Shown here one piece after another: positions 26,003-34,689 of a stretch of DNA of 64,000 nucleotides (position 1 is its first letter; every line of letters begins with the position of its first letter). The notes under the pieces are model-generated. The model was not told the DNA's origin and searched no databases. It saw only the letters and a list, made by a program, of their open reading frames with translations. The DNA lies in assembly GCA_023269675.1 (NCBI GenBank), contig JAHFSX010000021.1:45845-109844 (forward strand). Reading direction: 5' to 3'. The DNA comes from Verrucomicrobiota bacterium. Lineage in GTDB: Bacteria; Verrucomicrobiota; Kiritimatiellia; RFP12; UBA1067. The position numbers and the translations under genes are program-made.

Positions 26003-27427
26003 TCAACACACCTTCATCACCTCGATCTTGAGCAGCGCCGCGAGCTTCGCGATCTTGCCCGCGATGTGGCCGACGCCGATCGCGCAGTGGTGCGCGGGCC
26101 CGGCCTTGCTCCACGCGTTCAGGAATGCCTTGGCCCCGAGGGCGAAGCGGTAGCGGCTGTTGGTGTTGCCGATCAGCAGCACCGGGCCGGGGACCGACTC
26201 GCCCTCCGCCACCAGCAGCATCAATTTCCCGTCGCCGCGCTGCACCACAGAGAGCAGGGTCACCGGGCCGTGCCTGACCGTCATCTGGATCGAGAGCCCC
26301 TTGCCCGGCTTACCGTGGTAGAGCGGCACCGGCACGAGCCCCACGCGCCCCTCCGCGATCGCGAAGTGAGCCGGCCCGTCATGGCCGAGATAGAGCACAT
26401 CGTCCTTGAAATCGGCCAGATAGAACTCCGAGAACGAACCGCCCGCGCCGAAGAGGTCCATGATCTTCATCGCCTGGGCGTTCTTGACCTCGCACTCGCC
26501 GGCCACGGGCACGTGGCGTCCGGTCAGCAGCGTGTTGCCCGCGATCACCGAGGTCACGATATTCTCGTAGGCGTTGCCGGGCTGACCTTCGTAATAGTAG
26601 GCCAGTGACCCGAGATCGTGTTTCCTCACCACCTCCTCCAGCGCCGCCGCCGTGCGGGCCGCCCGCTCCAGCTCCGCGGGCTCGCACGCCGGCGAGATGT
26701 CGAACCGCGCCGCGAACTCCCCGAGCTTGGCGGCGACCTCCGCCGGCGTGGCCGCCTCGCGCAGCGCGTGCAGCTCGCACATTTCCAAAAGCTCGATGTG
26801 CGTGCCGAACACCGCGGACTGCTGCCCCAGGTCGCTGTACACATCCAGCATGCCGCAGTAATAGTGCCCCAGTACGCCCATGCGGTTCTCCCGCATGGCC
26901 GCGCGCACCCTCGCCGCGTCGGTCCAGTCGCGGAGGTCGCGCCACACCTCGGGGTCCTGCAGGTGACCGGTGACCAGGTGGTAGTCGATGCCCGCGCGGT
27001 TGAAGGCGCAGGCGATCTCCGGCGCGCTGCAAGCCTGGCAGTGCTCCAGCCAAACGCCGGTCATCACCCCGCGGTCGCCCAGCGCGTTGAAGGCCGCATA
27101 GTCCAGCTGCGCCACCGGCTGGATGTTGAGCACCACGACGGGCAGGCCCGCCTCCTGCACCACCGGCAGCACCGTGGAAGAGAGCGCATACGTCGAGATG
27201 AAAAGGAAAACGATCTCCGCGCCCTCGGCCCTGAACAGCTTGCCGGCCGCACGCGCCTTGGACGGGTTATCCACCAGCCCGGCATCGATGACCGCCGCGC
27301 CGGAGCCCTCGAGCTCCGTGCGGATCCTCTCGTGATAGCCCAGCAGGTTCTCCCTGAGCCCCTTGAACTGGCCCCAGTAGGTGTCGAGCCCGATGCTGAA
27401 GAAGCCGACTTTGAACGTGTTTGGCAT
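26003..27427 (-). CDS. L-fucose/L-arabinose isomerase-like protein
   Basis: A 474-residue cytoplasmic protein of the fucose/arabinose isomerase fold. The N-terminus KVGFFSIGLDTYWGQFKGL and GVMTGVWLEHCQAC fit this group. Putative metal and catalytic residues sit in PVAGECEVKNAQAMKI, GGSFSEFYLADFKDD and LGHDGPAHF, in the same order as the Glu/Glu/His sites of AraA. The C-terminus has SKAGPAHHCAIGVGH. It would interconvert a ketose and an aldose released by the nearby glycosidases. The true substrate (fucose, rhamnose, arabinose or a relative) cannot be read from sequence. The start is fixed by GGAGGG just upstream. Confidence 0.83.
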   Translation of the reverse strand: MPNTFKVGFFSIGLDTYWGQFKGLRENLLGYHERIRTELEGSGAAVIDAGLVDNPSKARAAGKLFRAEGAEIVFLFISTYALSSTVLPVVQEAGLPVVVLNIQPVAQLDYAAFNALGDRGVMTGVWLEHCQACSAPEIACAFNRAGIDYHLVTGHLQDPEVWRDLRDWTDAARVRAAMRENRMGVLGHYYCGMLDVYSDLGQQSAVFGTHIELLEMCELHALREAATPAEVAAKLGEFAARFDISPACEPAELERAARTAAALEEVVRKHDLGSLAYYYEGQPGNAYENIVTSVIAGNTLLTGRHVPVAGECEVKNAQAMKIMDLFGAGGSFSEFYLADFKDDVLYLGHDGPAHFAIAEGRVGLVPVPLYHGKPGKGLSIQMTVRHGPVTLLSVVQRGDGKLMLLVAEGESVPGPVLLIGNTNSRYRFALGAKAFLNAWSKAGPAHHCAIGVGHIAGKIAKLAALLKIEVMKVC

Positions 27428-27583
27428 AAGCCCTCCGGATTGATTGAGCGTATTATGCACGCCTCGGCCAGAAGAAGCCACACGCATCCTGACCGTTGAA
27501 CCTCCCGAAACTCCCCCGCCCATGTCCCGCCACTCGCACAGTGCCTGCCGGCTCCGGTCACGCGGCCTGTGACCAAACCCGGT

Positions 27584-28303
27584 TCAGGTCAAGCCGGCCT
27601 CCTCGAGCACCCGCAGCAGCGCCTGCGCGGCGGTCACCTCCGCCGCCCGTTTGGTCCGGCCGGCCCCCAGGGCTTCGTGCCCGCCGTGGACCCTGGCCTT
27701 CACCGTGTACGCGGGGGCATGGCTCGGCCCGGTCACCTCCATCAGTTCGTAGGCCGGCGAGTCCGGCCAGGCGTTGCGCTGCGCCAGCTCCTGCAGGCGG
27801 CCTTTGGGATTCTCGGCCCACAGGTCCAGCGGCATCTCCGCGCTGTCGGCCATCAGCTTCGCGTAGACCGCCTTGACCGCCTTGGCGCCCCCGTCGCACC
27901 ACGCGGCGCCGAACACCGCCTCCATGGCGTCGGTCAAAGGCTTGTCCTTGTCGCGTCCGCCGGCCGCCTCGTCACCCTTTCCGAGGCGCAGGTACTGGCC
28001 CAGCCCGATGCGCCGCGCGAGTTCCGCCAGCGCCCGCCCGCTCGCCAGATGACTGCGCCGCACGGTCAGCCCGCCCTCGTCCTCATCGGCATACCTCTCG
28101 AACACCTGCTGCGCGGTCAGCAGCCCGAACACCGCGTCGCCCAAGAACTCCAGCCGCTGGTTGTCCTCGATCCTTTCCGCCGCATGGTCCGCCCGGTACG
28201 ACGGATTGGTCAGCGCGGTCTCCAACAGCCCGCGGTTTTTGAACGCGTAGCCGAGCGTCTTCTCCAGCGCGCGCAAAGGGTCTTTTTTTTTCGACAAGAA
28301 CAC
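27584..28303 (-). CDS. rnc: Ribonuclease III
   Basis: A 239-residue RNase III. The signature NQRLEFLGDAVFG is at about residues 48-60, with the second acidic set in TDAMEAVFGAAW. A double-stranded-RNA-binding domain covers about 165-238 (NPKGRLQELAQRNAW ... GAGRTKRAAEVTAAQALL). It processes rRNA precursors and other structured RNA. The start codon is GTG with an excellent GGAGGAGG site. A run of nine A residues lies in codons 4-7, an unusual slippery stretch at the beginning of a housekeeping gene. It stands alone between the isomerase and a repeat element. Confidence 0.95.
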   Translation of the reverse strand: MFLSKKKDPLRALEKTLGYAFKNRGLLETALTNPSYRADHAAERIEDNQRLEFLGDAVFGLLTAQQVFERYADEDEGGLTVRRSHLASGRALAELARRIGLGQYLRLGKGDEAAGGRDKDKPLTDAMEAVFGAAWCDGGAKAVKAVYAKLMADSAEMPLDLWAENPKGRLQELAQRNAWPDSPAYELMEVTGPSHAPAYTVKARVHGGHEALGAGRTKRAAEVTAAQALLRVLEEAGLT

Positions 28304-28681
28304 GTCGCCTCCTCCAGCTTCGAATGGCTGTCATTTTAGCGGATTCCGCCACGTGCCACACCCCAAAAACCGAATATTTTACCGGGCCGGCATGCGGACC
28401 GCCGGGGTGGAATGGCGCTAAGGGAAGCGCCATGGCCAGTCTTAATCATAATCGTGCTCCTCATCTTAATCCGTTTATCCGGGGAGATTACAATTAGTTT
28501 TAGGATTACGATTAAGATTATGAGAGAAAAATCCTTAACTTGGCGCCATTCCTCTCGGGCCGTCCGTTTTAGGGCTGCGCACGGCCAAATAATAGGCCTG
28601 CGGCCTGCTGTGAATGTCCGGTTCAAGCTTGCGTACCCCCACGCCACCTGATACTTTTACGGCAAGGATAATGACACGTTG
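28304..28681. other. Intergenic region holding repeat element copy B
   Basis: Divergent gap between rnc and the giant CotH gene. Most of its middle is the repeat element described separately. The remainder shows no gene. A possible AAGGATAA ribosome-binding site for the right-hand gene lies near 28664. Confidence 0.5.
28409..28552. repeat. Palindrome-ended repeat element, copy B
   Basis: A 144-base non-coding element with 13-base inverted ends, GGAATGGCGCTAA and TTGGCGCCATTCC. Its reverse complement is collinear with the element at 8761-8892; differences are mainly substitutions and short indels. The TTAATC-rich arms pair with GATTAAG-rich ones, giving a long hairpin. GGGCCGTCCG just outside the right end resembles part of the 29-base repeat. 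Confidence 0.75.
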
Positions 28682-31600
28682 ATGAGAGCGCTGAATCTGC
28701 ATATAGGAGCACTCGTGTTCGGCTGCGCCGCGGCGGTCCGGGCCGACGTTACCGTGGTTTTCAACGAGGTCATGTACCATCCGCCGCAGACGAACGAGGC
28801 GGCCTTCGAATGGATCGAGCTGCGGAACCAGCTGGCCGTGGACATGGACCTCTCGGGCTGGACCCTCGAGGGGGGCGTCGGCTACCGTTTCCCCGAGGGC
28901 ACGGTGATCCCCGGAAGGGGCTATCTGGTCGTGGCCGGGTCCCCCGCCGACCTAGCGGCCGCCGCCGGCGTGACCAACGTGCTCGGACCGTTCGCGGGAC
29001 GTCTCGGCAACGGCGGGGAAACGCTCGAGCTGCGCAACAACAACGCGCGCCTGATGGACACCCTGGCCTACGGCACGGATGACGCCTGGCCCGTGGCACC
29101 CGACGGCGCGGGGCCGTCCCTCGCCAAAGCCGACGAGGACGCCGCCACCGCCGATCCGGCCAACTGGCGTCCGAGCCTTCTCATGGGCGGAACCCCGGGT
29201 GCTCCCAACACGCCGGTGGTCACGATCGTGGCCGACCCGTATGCCATACGGCTGGACTCATCCTGGCGCTTCCTCGCGACCGGCGCGGCTCCCGCCGCCG
29301 ACTGGAACACGCCGGATTACGACGCCAGCGCCTGGGGCACGGGCACGGGGCTGTTCCACGGCGGCACGGCGGGCTGGAGCCCGCCGATGACGCAGACGGT
29401 CTCGACGCTCTTCAGCAGCGGACTCGATGCCGGAGGCCAGGCACTGGCCACCGGCCTGCCCGACCCCCATTACACACTCGTCGCGTCGGCTTACGGCACG
29501 CCCCCTCCGCCCGCCATCAGCGCCACGGTCATGGTGAACCATTCCGCCTGGATGGCCAACAGCACAACGTCCCGCTGGATCGGCGCCGTGTCCAGCGGCA
29601 CAGCGAGTGTTCCCGGCGGGCTCTACCAGTTCCGCACCTCCTTTGACCTCAGCGGCCTGGACGTGAACACGGCACGCATCGCGCTGCGGGTCGCGGCGGA
29701 CAACCAAGTGACCAATGTGATGCTGAACGGCAGCGCCAAAGGGCTTTACTACGCCGGGTTCACCGCCTTCAGCTCCCTCTTCAGCCTCACCAACGGTTTT
29801 GCCTCGGCGACCAACACGCTCGATTTCTGTGCCCTGAACGACGGTGCCGGCCCCTCCGGCTTCCGCGTCGAGGCCAGCGGCACGGCGGTCAAGTGGGCCC
29901 CCACCAACACCCTGCTGGCGACCGGTCCGGAGACCACATATTTCCGCACGGCCTTCGTCGTGAACGGCGACCCGTCCACCGCGACGCTGACGTTGCGGGC
30001 GGTCGTGGATGACGGCGCGGTCTTCCACATCAACGGCACCGAGGTGCTGCGCCTCAACATGCCCGCCGGCACGGTCGGCCATGCGACCGCTGCCGAGGCC
30101 AACGTCGGCAACGCGACCTTCGCCGGCCCGTTCATCCTGCCCGTCTCCAGCCTCGTGGCCGGCACGAACGTGCTCGCCGTCGAGGTCCACCAGTCCGCCG
30201 CCGGCGCAAACGACGTGATGTTCGGCGCGGAGCTGTCGCTGTCGGTCACCAATGGCATGCCCCCATGGACACCGCCGCTCGCCTTCAACGAACTGCCTTG
30301 CGTCACCAACGGGACCTTCTGGGCGGAGATCATCAACACCGGCTCGCAGAGCGTCAGCCTATCGAACTTCGTTTTCAAACGTTTCGGCGCTGCCGATCTG
30401 GAGTCTGTGATCCCTCCCCAGACGCTTCCGCCCGGCGGCCGCACGGTCATCGACCGCGCCGCCCTCGGCTTCGGCGCGGACCCGGGCGACCGGCTCGTGC
30501 TCTATACGCCCGGCAAAGCGGCGGCGGTGGACGCGGTGCTCGCCAAACGCTATCCCCGGGCGCGCTGGCCCGAAGGCACGGGCCCGTGGCGTCATCCTTG
30601 CGAGGCCTCGCCAGGCGCGACGAACCGCGTCGCCCTGCGTGACGACGTGGTGATCAATGAGATCATGTATCACCCGCGCGATCCGCAGGGGCCTGCGACG
30701 AACTCGCCGGAGCAGTGGGTCGAACTGTTCAACCGCGGCACCGGCACGGTGGACCTGACCGGCTGGCGGCTGGAAATCGACGGCAAGACGGCGTTCCGTT
30801 TCCCTGCGGGACGGACGCTCGCGAACGGCGGCTACCTGGTCGTGGCCCGGGATGCCGCTTACCTGCAGGACCTGTACCCGTCCGTCGACATCGTGGGCGA
30901 TCTGGCCAGCCGCCTGCCGGGCGGCGGCGGCAATATCGAACTGTTCGACGCCGCCGGCCTGCCGCCGGATGCCTCTGTCGATCCGGACGCCGCCGGCAAC
31001 CCGGCGGATGCGGTGCGCTACGGGGACGGCAGCCCGTGGCCCTCGTATCCGGACGGCCTGGGCGCGAGCCTCGAGTTGCGCGATCCGCGGGCCGACAACT
31101 CCCGTGCCGAGGCGTGGGCGGCCTGCGATGACCGCGCCAAGGCTTCCTGGCAGACCTACTCCTATCGCGGCACGGCGACCGTGGAAACGGCGAGCAGCCC
31201 GACGCTCTGGAAGGAGTTCGTGCTCGGCCTGATCGATGCAGGCGAGATGTTGCTGGATGACGTCAGCGTCGTCCAGTCGCCCGCGGGCGTGGGCCGTCAA
31301 CTGATCCAGAACAGCACCTTCGAAACGGGGACCAACACCTGGCGCATCATCGGCAACCACCGCCACAGCGAGGTGACGGTTGATCCGGACAACGCGGCCA
31401 ACCACGTGCTGCGCCTGGTCTCCGACGGCTACACCGAACACATGCACAACCACGCCGAGACCACGCTGGACAACGGCGCGGCCGTGACCAACGGCGTCGA
31501 ATACGAGATCTCGTTCCGCGCCAGATGGGTGGCGGGGTGCAACCGGCTGCTCACGCGGCTGTACTTCAACCGCCTGCCGCGCCTGACGGAAATCGCCGCG

Positions 31601-34078
31601 CCCGGCCTGTCCGGCACGCCGGGCGCGCGCAACTCGACTTACGCGGCGAACATCGGCCCGACCTTCAGCGGCCTGTCGCACCTGCCCGTCGTGCCCTCCG
31701 CCGGACAGGCGGTGACCGTGTCGGTGGCGACGTCCGACCCGGACGGCGTGGCGACCGGCACGCTGTTCTACGCCGTGAACAGCGGCGCGTGGCAGTCCGT
31801 CCGGATCGGCCCGCAGGCCGCGTCCGGCGGCGGGGTGACGCTCGCGGCGGTCGTGCCCGGCCAGGCATCCGGCAGCATCGTGCAGTTCTACGTCGAGGCC
31901 GCGGACGGACTCGGCGCGAAGGCCAGCTGGCCGGCGGACGGCACGAACTCGCGCGCCCTCTTCGAAGTCTCCAGCGGAACGGCCCTCATGCCGCGCCTGC
32001 ACACGGTCCGGGTGATCCTGACGACCGCGGACACGACTTACCTGCACAGCAGCGTCAACGTCATGAGCAACGAGCGCCTCGGCTGCACGCTCATCACGGA
32101 TGAGAGGGCCGTGGCCTATGACGCGGGCATGCACCTGCAGGGCAGCGAGCGCGGGCGCAACGATTCCAACCGTGTGGGCTTCACCGTGCGCCTGCCTTCG
32201 GACCGCCCCTACCGCGGCGTGCTGGACGGCATCACCGTGGACCGCTCCGGCGGCTACTCCGGCATCGGCGGCGATCCGGACGAGATCCTGCTCAAGCACG
32301 CCATCAACAAGGCCGGCGGCCTGCCGGGCATGTACGACGACCTCTGCCAGGTGTTCGCGCCTCGGTCGTCTGACGACGGCATCGGCCTGCTCCTCCTGGC
32401 CAAGTACGGCGGCGAGTTTCTCGATACGCAATACAAGGGCGGCGGCGACGGCGAGCTTTTCAAGCTCGAATACGTCTACTACCCGACCAACACACTCGTC
32501 CCCGGCGACGCGCAGTCGCCCAAGCTCCCTAACCCTGACCTCGTGCTCGGCACGGACATCAAGGATCTCGGCAGCAATCCGGAGTCCTACCGCTGGACCT
32601 TCCTCAAGGAGAACCACACCGCCCGCAACAACTACGCGCCCGCGGTCGCTCTGGCCAAGGCCTTCAGCCTGACCGGCGCCGCGCTCGACACGCAGACGCG
32701 GCAGCTCATGGATGTGGACGAGTGGATGCGGGGCCTGGCCTTCATCAGCTTGATCGGCTGCAGCGACATCTTCATGTACAGCACGCACAACGCGATCTTC
32801 TATTTCCGGCCCGAGGACGGCAAGGCCCTGTTCTTCCCGTGGGACATGGACTACGCCTTCATGGCTGCGAACACCAACCAGGTGTTTCCCGGCACGGGCT
32901 CGGCCAACACGGCGAAGATCATCAACCTGCCGGCGAACCTGCACGCCTATTACGGACACCTCTACGACCTCACGGCGGTCACGGGCGACACCGTCTACAT
33001 GGGCCGGTGGGCGGCGCATTATGGCGGCCTGCTCGGCCAGAACTGGAGCGGCACCGTGACCTACCTCAAGAACCGCGCCGACTACGTCCGCAGCCGGTTG
33101 CCGCTGTCGACCCCGTTCGCGATCACCAACAACCTCGGCAGCGCCTTCAGTGTCACCAACAGCCCCGTGACGCTCGCCGGCACCGGCCCTGTCACGGTGA
33201 AGAGCATCACCGTCAACGGCGTGACGTACCCCGTCACCTGGACCGGCGTAACGAACTGGACCGTCACCGTGCCGCTCCCCGAGGTCGCCAACCCGCTCAC
33301 CCTGCAGGCGTATGACCTGCACGACGGGCTTCTTGCCAACGCGTCGGACACCATCACCGTCACCAACTCCGGCCTGCTGGCGCCGCAGCCGGTGGTCATC
33401 AACGAGTGGCTGGCGGACAACGTCGGCCCCGCCGGCTACCCGGACCCGGCCGACCAGAAGTTCCAGGACTGGATCGAACTCTTTAATCCGAATTCGTCTT
33501 CCGTAAATCTCTCCGGCTACACCCTCACGGATGATCTCTCCAAGCCCGCCAAGTGGATGCTCCCGACGAACACCGTCATCGCCGCACGCGGCTTCCTGCT
33601 GGTTTTGGCCGACGATGAAACCGCGCAAAACGGAACCGACACCAACGGCCATCTGCACGCGGCCTTCAAGCTAAGCGCCGACGGGGAGGCGCTCGGCCTC
33701 TTCTCTCCCTCCGGGGTGCTGCAGCACGCCCTCACGTTCGGCGCGCAACTCGGCAACGTGAGCCAGGGTCTCTTTCCCGACGGCGACACCAACACGGTTT
33801 ACGGCATGCCCCTCTGGACGCCGGGAGCCTCCAATCGGCTGGGGACCCCGCCGGCGCCCGCGGTCGTCGCCCTTGGCTCGCGTGCGGCCGGCATCGTCGA
33901 CATCACCCTGCAGGCGGCTCCGGGGCACGCTTTCGTGGTGCAGTACAAGAATGACCTGCTGGCCCCCGACTGGGTTCCGCTCTGCACCAACCGCGCCCTG
34001 ACCGGCGCGAACCTGTTCACCGACACCACGGCGGCAGGCGTGACGCAGCGCTTCTACCGAGCCCTGCTGCTGCAGTAG
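28682..34078 (+). CDS. Giant secreted lamin-tail-domain / CotH-kinase-like protein
   Basis: A 1798-residue exported protein (leader MRALNLHIGALVFGCAAAVRA). Three lamin-tail domains are visible: about 21-140 (VVFNEVMYHPPQTNEAAFEWIEL), 653-780 (VVINEIMYHPRDPQG) and 1570-1700 (VVINEWLADNVG). Between the first two are two beta-sandwich carbohydrate-binding-like regions (DSSWRFLATGAAPA; AVVDDGAVFHINGTEVLRLN). About 1100-1430 is a CotH-kinase-like domain, with YDAGMHLQGSERGRNDSN, GDGELFKLEYVYYP, KALFFPWDMDYAFMA. CotH proteins in spore formers are atypical protein kinases; in PVC genomes such LTD/CotH fusions are large surface proteins of unknown role. The ATG was preferred to the preceding TTG. It is monocistronic and stops just before tRNA-Val. 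Confidence 0.85.
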   Translation: MRALNLHIGALVFGCAAAVRADVTVVFNEVMYHPPQTNEAAFEWIELRNQLAVDMDLSGWTLEGGVGYRFPEGTVIPGRGYLVVAGSPADLAAAAGVTNVLGPFAGRLGNGGETLELRNNNARLMDTLAYGTDDAWPVAPDGAGPSLAKADEDAATADPANWRPSLLMGGTPGAPNTPVVTIVADPYAIRLDSSWRFLATGAAPAADWNTPDYDASAWGTGTGLFHGGTAGWSPPMTQTVSTLFSSGLDAGGQALATGLPDPHYTLVASAYGTPPPPAISATVMVNHSAWMANSTTSRWIGAVSSGTASVPGGLYQFRTSFDLSGLDVNTARIALRVAADNQVTNVMLNGSAKGLYYAGFTAFSSLFSLTNGFASATNTLDFCALNDGAGPSGFRVEASGTAVKWAPTNTLLATGPETTYFRTAFVVNGDPSTATLTLRAVVDDGAVFHINGTEVLRLNMPAGTVGHATAAEANVGNATFAGPFILPVSSLVAGTNVLAVEVHQSAAGANDVMFGAELSLSVTNGMPPWTPPLAFNELPCVTNGTFWAEIINTGSQSVSLSNFVFKRFGAADLESVIPPQTLPPGGRTVIDRAALGFGADPGDRLVLYTPGKAAAVDAVLAKRYPRARWPEGTGPWRHPCEASPGATNRVALRDDVVINEIMYHPRDPQGPATNSPEQWVELFNRGTGTVDLTGWRLEIDGKTAFRFPAGRTLANGGYLVVARDAAYLQDLYPSVDIVGDLASRLPGGGGNIELFDAAGLPPDASVDPDAAGNPADAVRYGDGSPWPSYPDGLGASLELRDPRADNSRAEAWAACDDRAKASWQTYSYRGTATVETASSPTLWKEFVLGLIDAGEMLLDDVSVVQSPAGVGRQLIQNSTFETGTNTWRIIGNHRHSEVTVDPDNAANHVLRLVSDGYTEHMHNHAETTLDNGAAVTNGVEYEISFRARWVAGCNRLLTRLYFNRLPRLTEIAAPGLSGTPGARNSTYAANIGPTFSGLSHLPVVPSAGQAVTVSVATSDPDGVATGTLFYAVNSGAWQSVRIGPQAASGGGVTLAAVVPGQASGSIVQFYVEAADGLGAKASWPADGTNSRALFEVSSGTALMPRLHTVRVILTTADTTYLHSSVNVMSNERLGCTLITDERAVAYDAGMHLQGSERGRNDSNRVGFTVRLPSDRPYRGVLDGITVDRSGGYSGIGGDPDEILLKHAINKAGGLPGMYDDLCQVFAPRSSDDGIGLLLLAKYGGEFLDTQYKGGGDGELFKLEYVYYPTNTLVPGDAQSPKLPNPDLVLGTDIKDLGSNPESYRWTFLKENHTARNNYAPAVALAKAFSLTGAALDTQTRQLMDVDEWMRGLAFISLIGCSDIFMYSTHNAIFYFRPEDGKALFFPWDMDYAFMAANTNQVFPGTGSANTAKIINLPANLHAYYGHLYDLTAVTGDTVYMGRWAAHYGGLLGQNWSGTVTYLKNRADYVRSRLPLSTPFAITNNLGSAFSVTNSPVTLAGTGPVTVKSITVNGVTYPVTWTGVTNWTVTVPLPEVANPLTLQAYDLHDGLLANASDTITVTNSGLLAPQPVVINEWLADNVGPAGYPDPADQKFQDWIELFNPNSSSVNLSGYTLTDDLSKPAKWMLPTNTVIAARGFLLVLADDETAQNGTDTNGHLHAAFKLSADGEALGLFSPSGVLQHALTFGAQLGNVSQGLFPDGDTNTVYGMPLWTPGASNRLGTPPAPAVVALGSRAAGIVDITLQAAPGHAFVVQYKNDLLAPDWVPLCTNRALTGANLFTDTTAAGVTQRFYRALLLQ

Positions 34079-34112
34079 CGCCATCCCGCCGCTTTTATTT
34101 TTTGGGAGGCCC

Positions 34113-34142
34113 TTGACATTTACCCGCCGCGGATGATATAAG
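34113..34142 (+). promoter_or_regulatory. Promoter of tRNA-Val
   Basis: TTGACA at 34113-34118, with a TATAAG -10 (18-base spacer) or an overlapping GATATA (16). Transcription would begin shortly before the tRNA. Confidence 0.6.
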
Positions 34143-34163
34143 TAAACCCGTTTTTCACGGTGC

Positions 34164-34240
34164 GGGCGCTTAGCTCAGTTGGTTAGAGCGCTACTTTCAC
34201 ACGGTAGAAGTCACAAGTTCGAATCTTGTAGCGCCCACCA
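34164..34240 (+). tRNA. tRNA-Val (anticodon CAC)
   Basis: A complete cloverleaf: acceptor GGGCGCT/AGCGCCC, D stem GCTC/GAGC, anticodon stem CTACT/GGTAG with loop TTCACAC (anticodon CAC), T arm ACAAG-TTCGAAT-CTTGT, discriminator A and an encoded CCA. Confidence 0.96.
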
Positions 34241-34246
34241 GATTTT

Positions 34247-34290
34247 AAGGTCGTTTTTGTTGGTAAATCCCAATAAAAACGGCCTTTTTC
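34247..34290 (+). terminator. Rho-independent terminator after tRNA-Val
   Basis: Hairpin AAGGTCGTTTTTGTTGG paired with CCAATAAAAACGGCCTT, followed by TTTC, a few bases after the tRNA CCA end. Confidence 0.75.
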
Positions 34291-34413
34291 TTTGTCTGAA
34301 GCCGGGGCCATTTCCCCCTTGTCATGATGTGAAAAACGGTGCTTTTCGTTGGCGATTTCCTCAAACACGGGTTACGGGGCAATAATGGTCCGGCCATCCG
34401 GCCGACGGGCCCG

Positions 34414-34611
34414 ATGGTGCGCAAGGTCAGGACGCGGCTTGGGCTGACGCAAGCGGATTGCGCGAAGTTGGCCGGCGTGTCGACGCGGACCGTCTCGAAA
34501 TGGGAGAAGGATCCGGGCCGGATCACGCTGCAGGCCCGGACCCTGGCGGCCTTCGCCTCGATCCGCGGCATGGGCAAGCGGGACGCGCAACGGGCGCTGG
34601 CGGGCACGTAG
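34414..34611 (+). CDS. Small XRE-type helix-turn-helix protein
   Basis: A 65-residue protein made almost wholly of a helix-turn-helix domain (VRTRLGLTQADCAKLAGVSTRTVSKWEKDP). The start is uncertain: an in-frame GTG 25 codons upstream is possible, but the sequence before the ATG has no family character. It lies between tRNA-Val and the end of the convergent hybrid kinase gene. No partner such as a HigB toxin is visible. The role is unknown, probably DNA binding. Confidence 0.6.
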   Translation: MVRKVRTRLGLTQADCAKLAGVSTRTVSKWEKDPGRITLQARTLAAFASIRGMGKRDAQRALAGT

Positions 34612-34689
34612 AGGGCCCGCGGGCGGGCGGCCTCTCTCACCTCTTGCGACGTGACACCCGCGGCGTCAGGTGGATCAACCCGCAGGCCG

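Noticed and set aside
30359-33658. 1099-aa ORF on the reverse strand
   Set aside because: Antisense shadow within the CotH gene; no motif and no start signal.
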